This document shows, piece by piece, positions 4,688-5,769 of a DNA stretch of 5,769 nucleotides. Position numbers and translations under genes: made by a program. How positions within the stretch are numbered: position 1 is the stretch's first letter; each line of letters begins with the position of its first letter. The stretch is from positions 1-5,769 of the forward strand of contig CANBRV010000151.1 of NCBI GenBank assembly GCA_947372005.1, given 5' to 3'. The stretch comes from Comamonadaceae bacterium (GTDB lineage: Bacteria; Pseudomonadota; Gammaproteobacteria; Burkholderiales; Burkholderiaceae_C). The notes beneath the pieces are model-generated. The model saw only the letters and a program-made list of their open reading frames with translations. It was not told the origin of the DNA and did no database searches.

Positions 4688-5769
4688 TTACGATCTGTAA
4701 TCCGCGTTAATCGTCACGTATTCGTGCGACAAATCGCAAGTCCAAACCGTGTCCGAGACCGTTCCGCGTCCAAGATTGACGCGCACGGTGATTTCAGATT
4801 GCTTCATCACACGCTGACCGTCTGCCTCTTGGTAGTCGGGATTGCGCCCACCGTTTTTAGCGACGCACACATCGTCTAAATAGAGATCAATTTTGTTTTG
4901 ATCGAGATCGGTGATTCCTGCATAACCCACCGCCGCCAAGATGCGCCCGAGATTCGGGTCGCTGGCAAAGAATGCCGTTTTAACAAGTGGCGAGTGTGCA
5001 ATCGCGTAGCCCACTTTGAGGCACTCTTCTGTCGTTTTCCCGCCTTCAATCGTGACCGTGATGAACTTAGTAGCGCCTTCGCCGTCACGTACGATGCTGT
5101 GGGCCAAATACTGTGCGACGTCCAGAAGCGCACTCTTGAAAGTCACGGCAGATGGCGCTTGCAGAGAAGTGATACGCACCATTTTGTTTGCGCAACTGGC
5201 CATCACCATAAATGAATCGTTGGTCGATGTGTCGCCGTCCACGCTGATGCGATTGAAGGATGCATTAGCAATTTCCGAGGCCATGGCTTGCAATACTTCG
5301 GCATCGATGTTCGCGTCAGTCGCGATATAGCCCAACATCGTCGCCATATTGGGGCGAATCATGCCCGCGCCCTTGCTGATACCCGTGATCGTGACCACGT
5401 GCCCATCAATGGTCACTTGCACGCTCTTGGCCTTGGCCTGCGTGTCGGTTGTCATGATGGCGTGCGCGGCGCGGTACCAGTTGTTCTCGCCGACATCTGA
5501 CTTTAGGTTTTCAATCGCAGCAGGCATGCCAGCCATGACGCGATCCACAGGTAACGGCTCCATGATGACACCAGTGCTAAAAGGTAATACCTGCGTGGCC
5601 TGCAAGCCAAGATGCTCGGCAAGCCTTGCACAGCAAGCCTTCGCGTTAGCCAGACCCTCAGCGCCCGTGCCCGCATTGGCATTGCCCGTGTTGATGACGA
5701 GGGCACGAACACCGCCTCGGCTGGTGGCTAAAACCTCTTGGCAAATTTGCACAGGCGCAGCGCAAAAAC
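4688..5769 (-). CDS. argJ: Bifunctional glutamate N-acetyltransferase / N-acetylglutamate synthase, lacking its N-terminus (cut by window edge)
   Basis: ArgJ transfers the acetyl group from N-acetylornithine to glutamate (first and fifth steps of arginine synthesis in the cyclic pathway) and may also acetylate glutamate from acetyl-CoA. About 359 residues are visible; the frame runs off the right edge with FCAAPVQICQEV, which in family members lies some 50 residues into the protein. The GTG at 5750-5752 is therefore an internal valine, not the start. Visible landmarks are NTGNANAGTG, LPFSTGVIMEPLP (oxyanion-hole region), and the self-cleavage site KGAGMIRPNMATML, where the threonine after alanine (codon 5339-5341) becomes the N-terminal nucleophile of the beta chain. 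NRISVDGDTSTNDS, DPNLGRILAAVGYAG and the C-terminal CDLSHEYVTINADYRS follow. All are intact. It heads the minus-strand run in this window, 13 nt before the ATPase gene. Whether it is mono- or bifunctional cannot be read from sequence. Confidence 0.96.
   Translation of the reverse strand, partial: FCAAPVQICQEVLATSRGGVRALVINTGNANAGTGAEGLANAKACCARLAEHLGLQATQVLPFSTGVIMEPLPVDRVMAGMPAAIENLKSDVGENNWYRAAHAIMTTDTQAKAKSVQVTIDGHVVTITGISKGAGMIRPNMATMLGYIATDANIDAEVLQAMASEIANASFNRISVDGDTSTNDSFMVMASCANKMVRITSLQAPSAVTFKSALLDVAQYLAHSIVRDGEGATKFITVTIEGGKTTEECLKVGYAIAHSPLVKTAFFASDPNLGRILAAVGYAGITDLDQNKIDLYLDDVCVAKNGGRNPDYQEADGQRVMKQSEITVRVNLGRGTVSDTVWTCDLSHEYVTINADYRS

Noticed and set aside
4898..5330. Overlapping plus-strand open frames antisense to argJ
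   Set aside because: ArgJ motifs on the minus strand account for this sequence; the plus-strand frames are shadows of its codon bias.
5750..5752. GTG as the start codon of argJ
   Set aside because: The frame continues upstream to the window edge with residues (FCAAPVQICQ) that match the interior of ArgJ. The real start is outside the window.
1..5769. Search for CRISPR arrays, insertion-sequence ends, tRNA genes and long direct repeats
   Set aside because: None were seen by eye. The window is almost fully coding, with only the gap at 100-179 free of genes.

Overview
The window looks like a compact chromosomal segment of a betaproteobacterium, most likely Burkholderiales. This is inferred from gene content and order (rplU / ispB-pilD-coaE-zapD / mutT-AAA+ ATPase-argJ) and from motif-level resemblance of the products to proteobacterial families. 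Base composition looks close to half G+C by eye. I see no mobile element, CRISPR array, RNA gene or sign of recent transfer. All eight genes look intact, apart from the two cut by the window edges.

Layout. Positions 1-99 (minus) hold the start of rplU (ribosomal protein L21). Positions 100-179 are the only real intergenic gap. It separates rplU from the divergent ispB and holds a perfect TATAAT box for rplU and a small inverted repeat that would lie in the rplU leader. Positions 180-3333 (plus) form a tight four-gene run: ispB (octaprenyl diphosphate synthase), pilD (prepilin peptidase), coaE (dephospho-CoA kinase) and zapD (FtsZ-associated division protein). Spacings are 4 nt, a 4-nt ATGA overlap, and 7 nt. 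Positions 3330-5769 (minus) form a second tight run, in transcription order argJ (cut by the right edge), an AAA+ ATPase of the DUF815 type, and a Nudix/MutT hydrolase. Spacings there are 13 nt and an 8-nt overlap. The two runs meet tail to tail, with both stop codons inside one TTAA tetranucleotide.

How the genes fit together. The plus-strand run mixes quinone side-chain synthesis, pilin/pseudopilin processing, the last step of coenzyme A synthesis and Z-ring bundling. It is a conserved neighbourhood in beta- and gammaproteobacteria rather than one pathway. The minus-strand run combines arginine biosynthesis, an ATPase of unknown role and nucleotide-pool sanitation. Compared with the arrangement I recall from related bacteria, pilB and pilC are absent upstream of pilD, and yacG is absent between zapD and mutT.

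I do not see a new biological system here. The points most worth a second look are the convergent junction with two back-to-back hairpins and no intergenic DNA, the isolated pilD, the uncharacterised ATPase co-transcribed with argJ and mutT, and the rplU leader hairpin.
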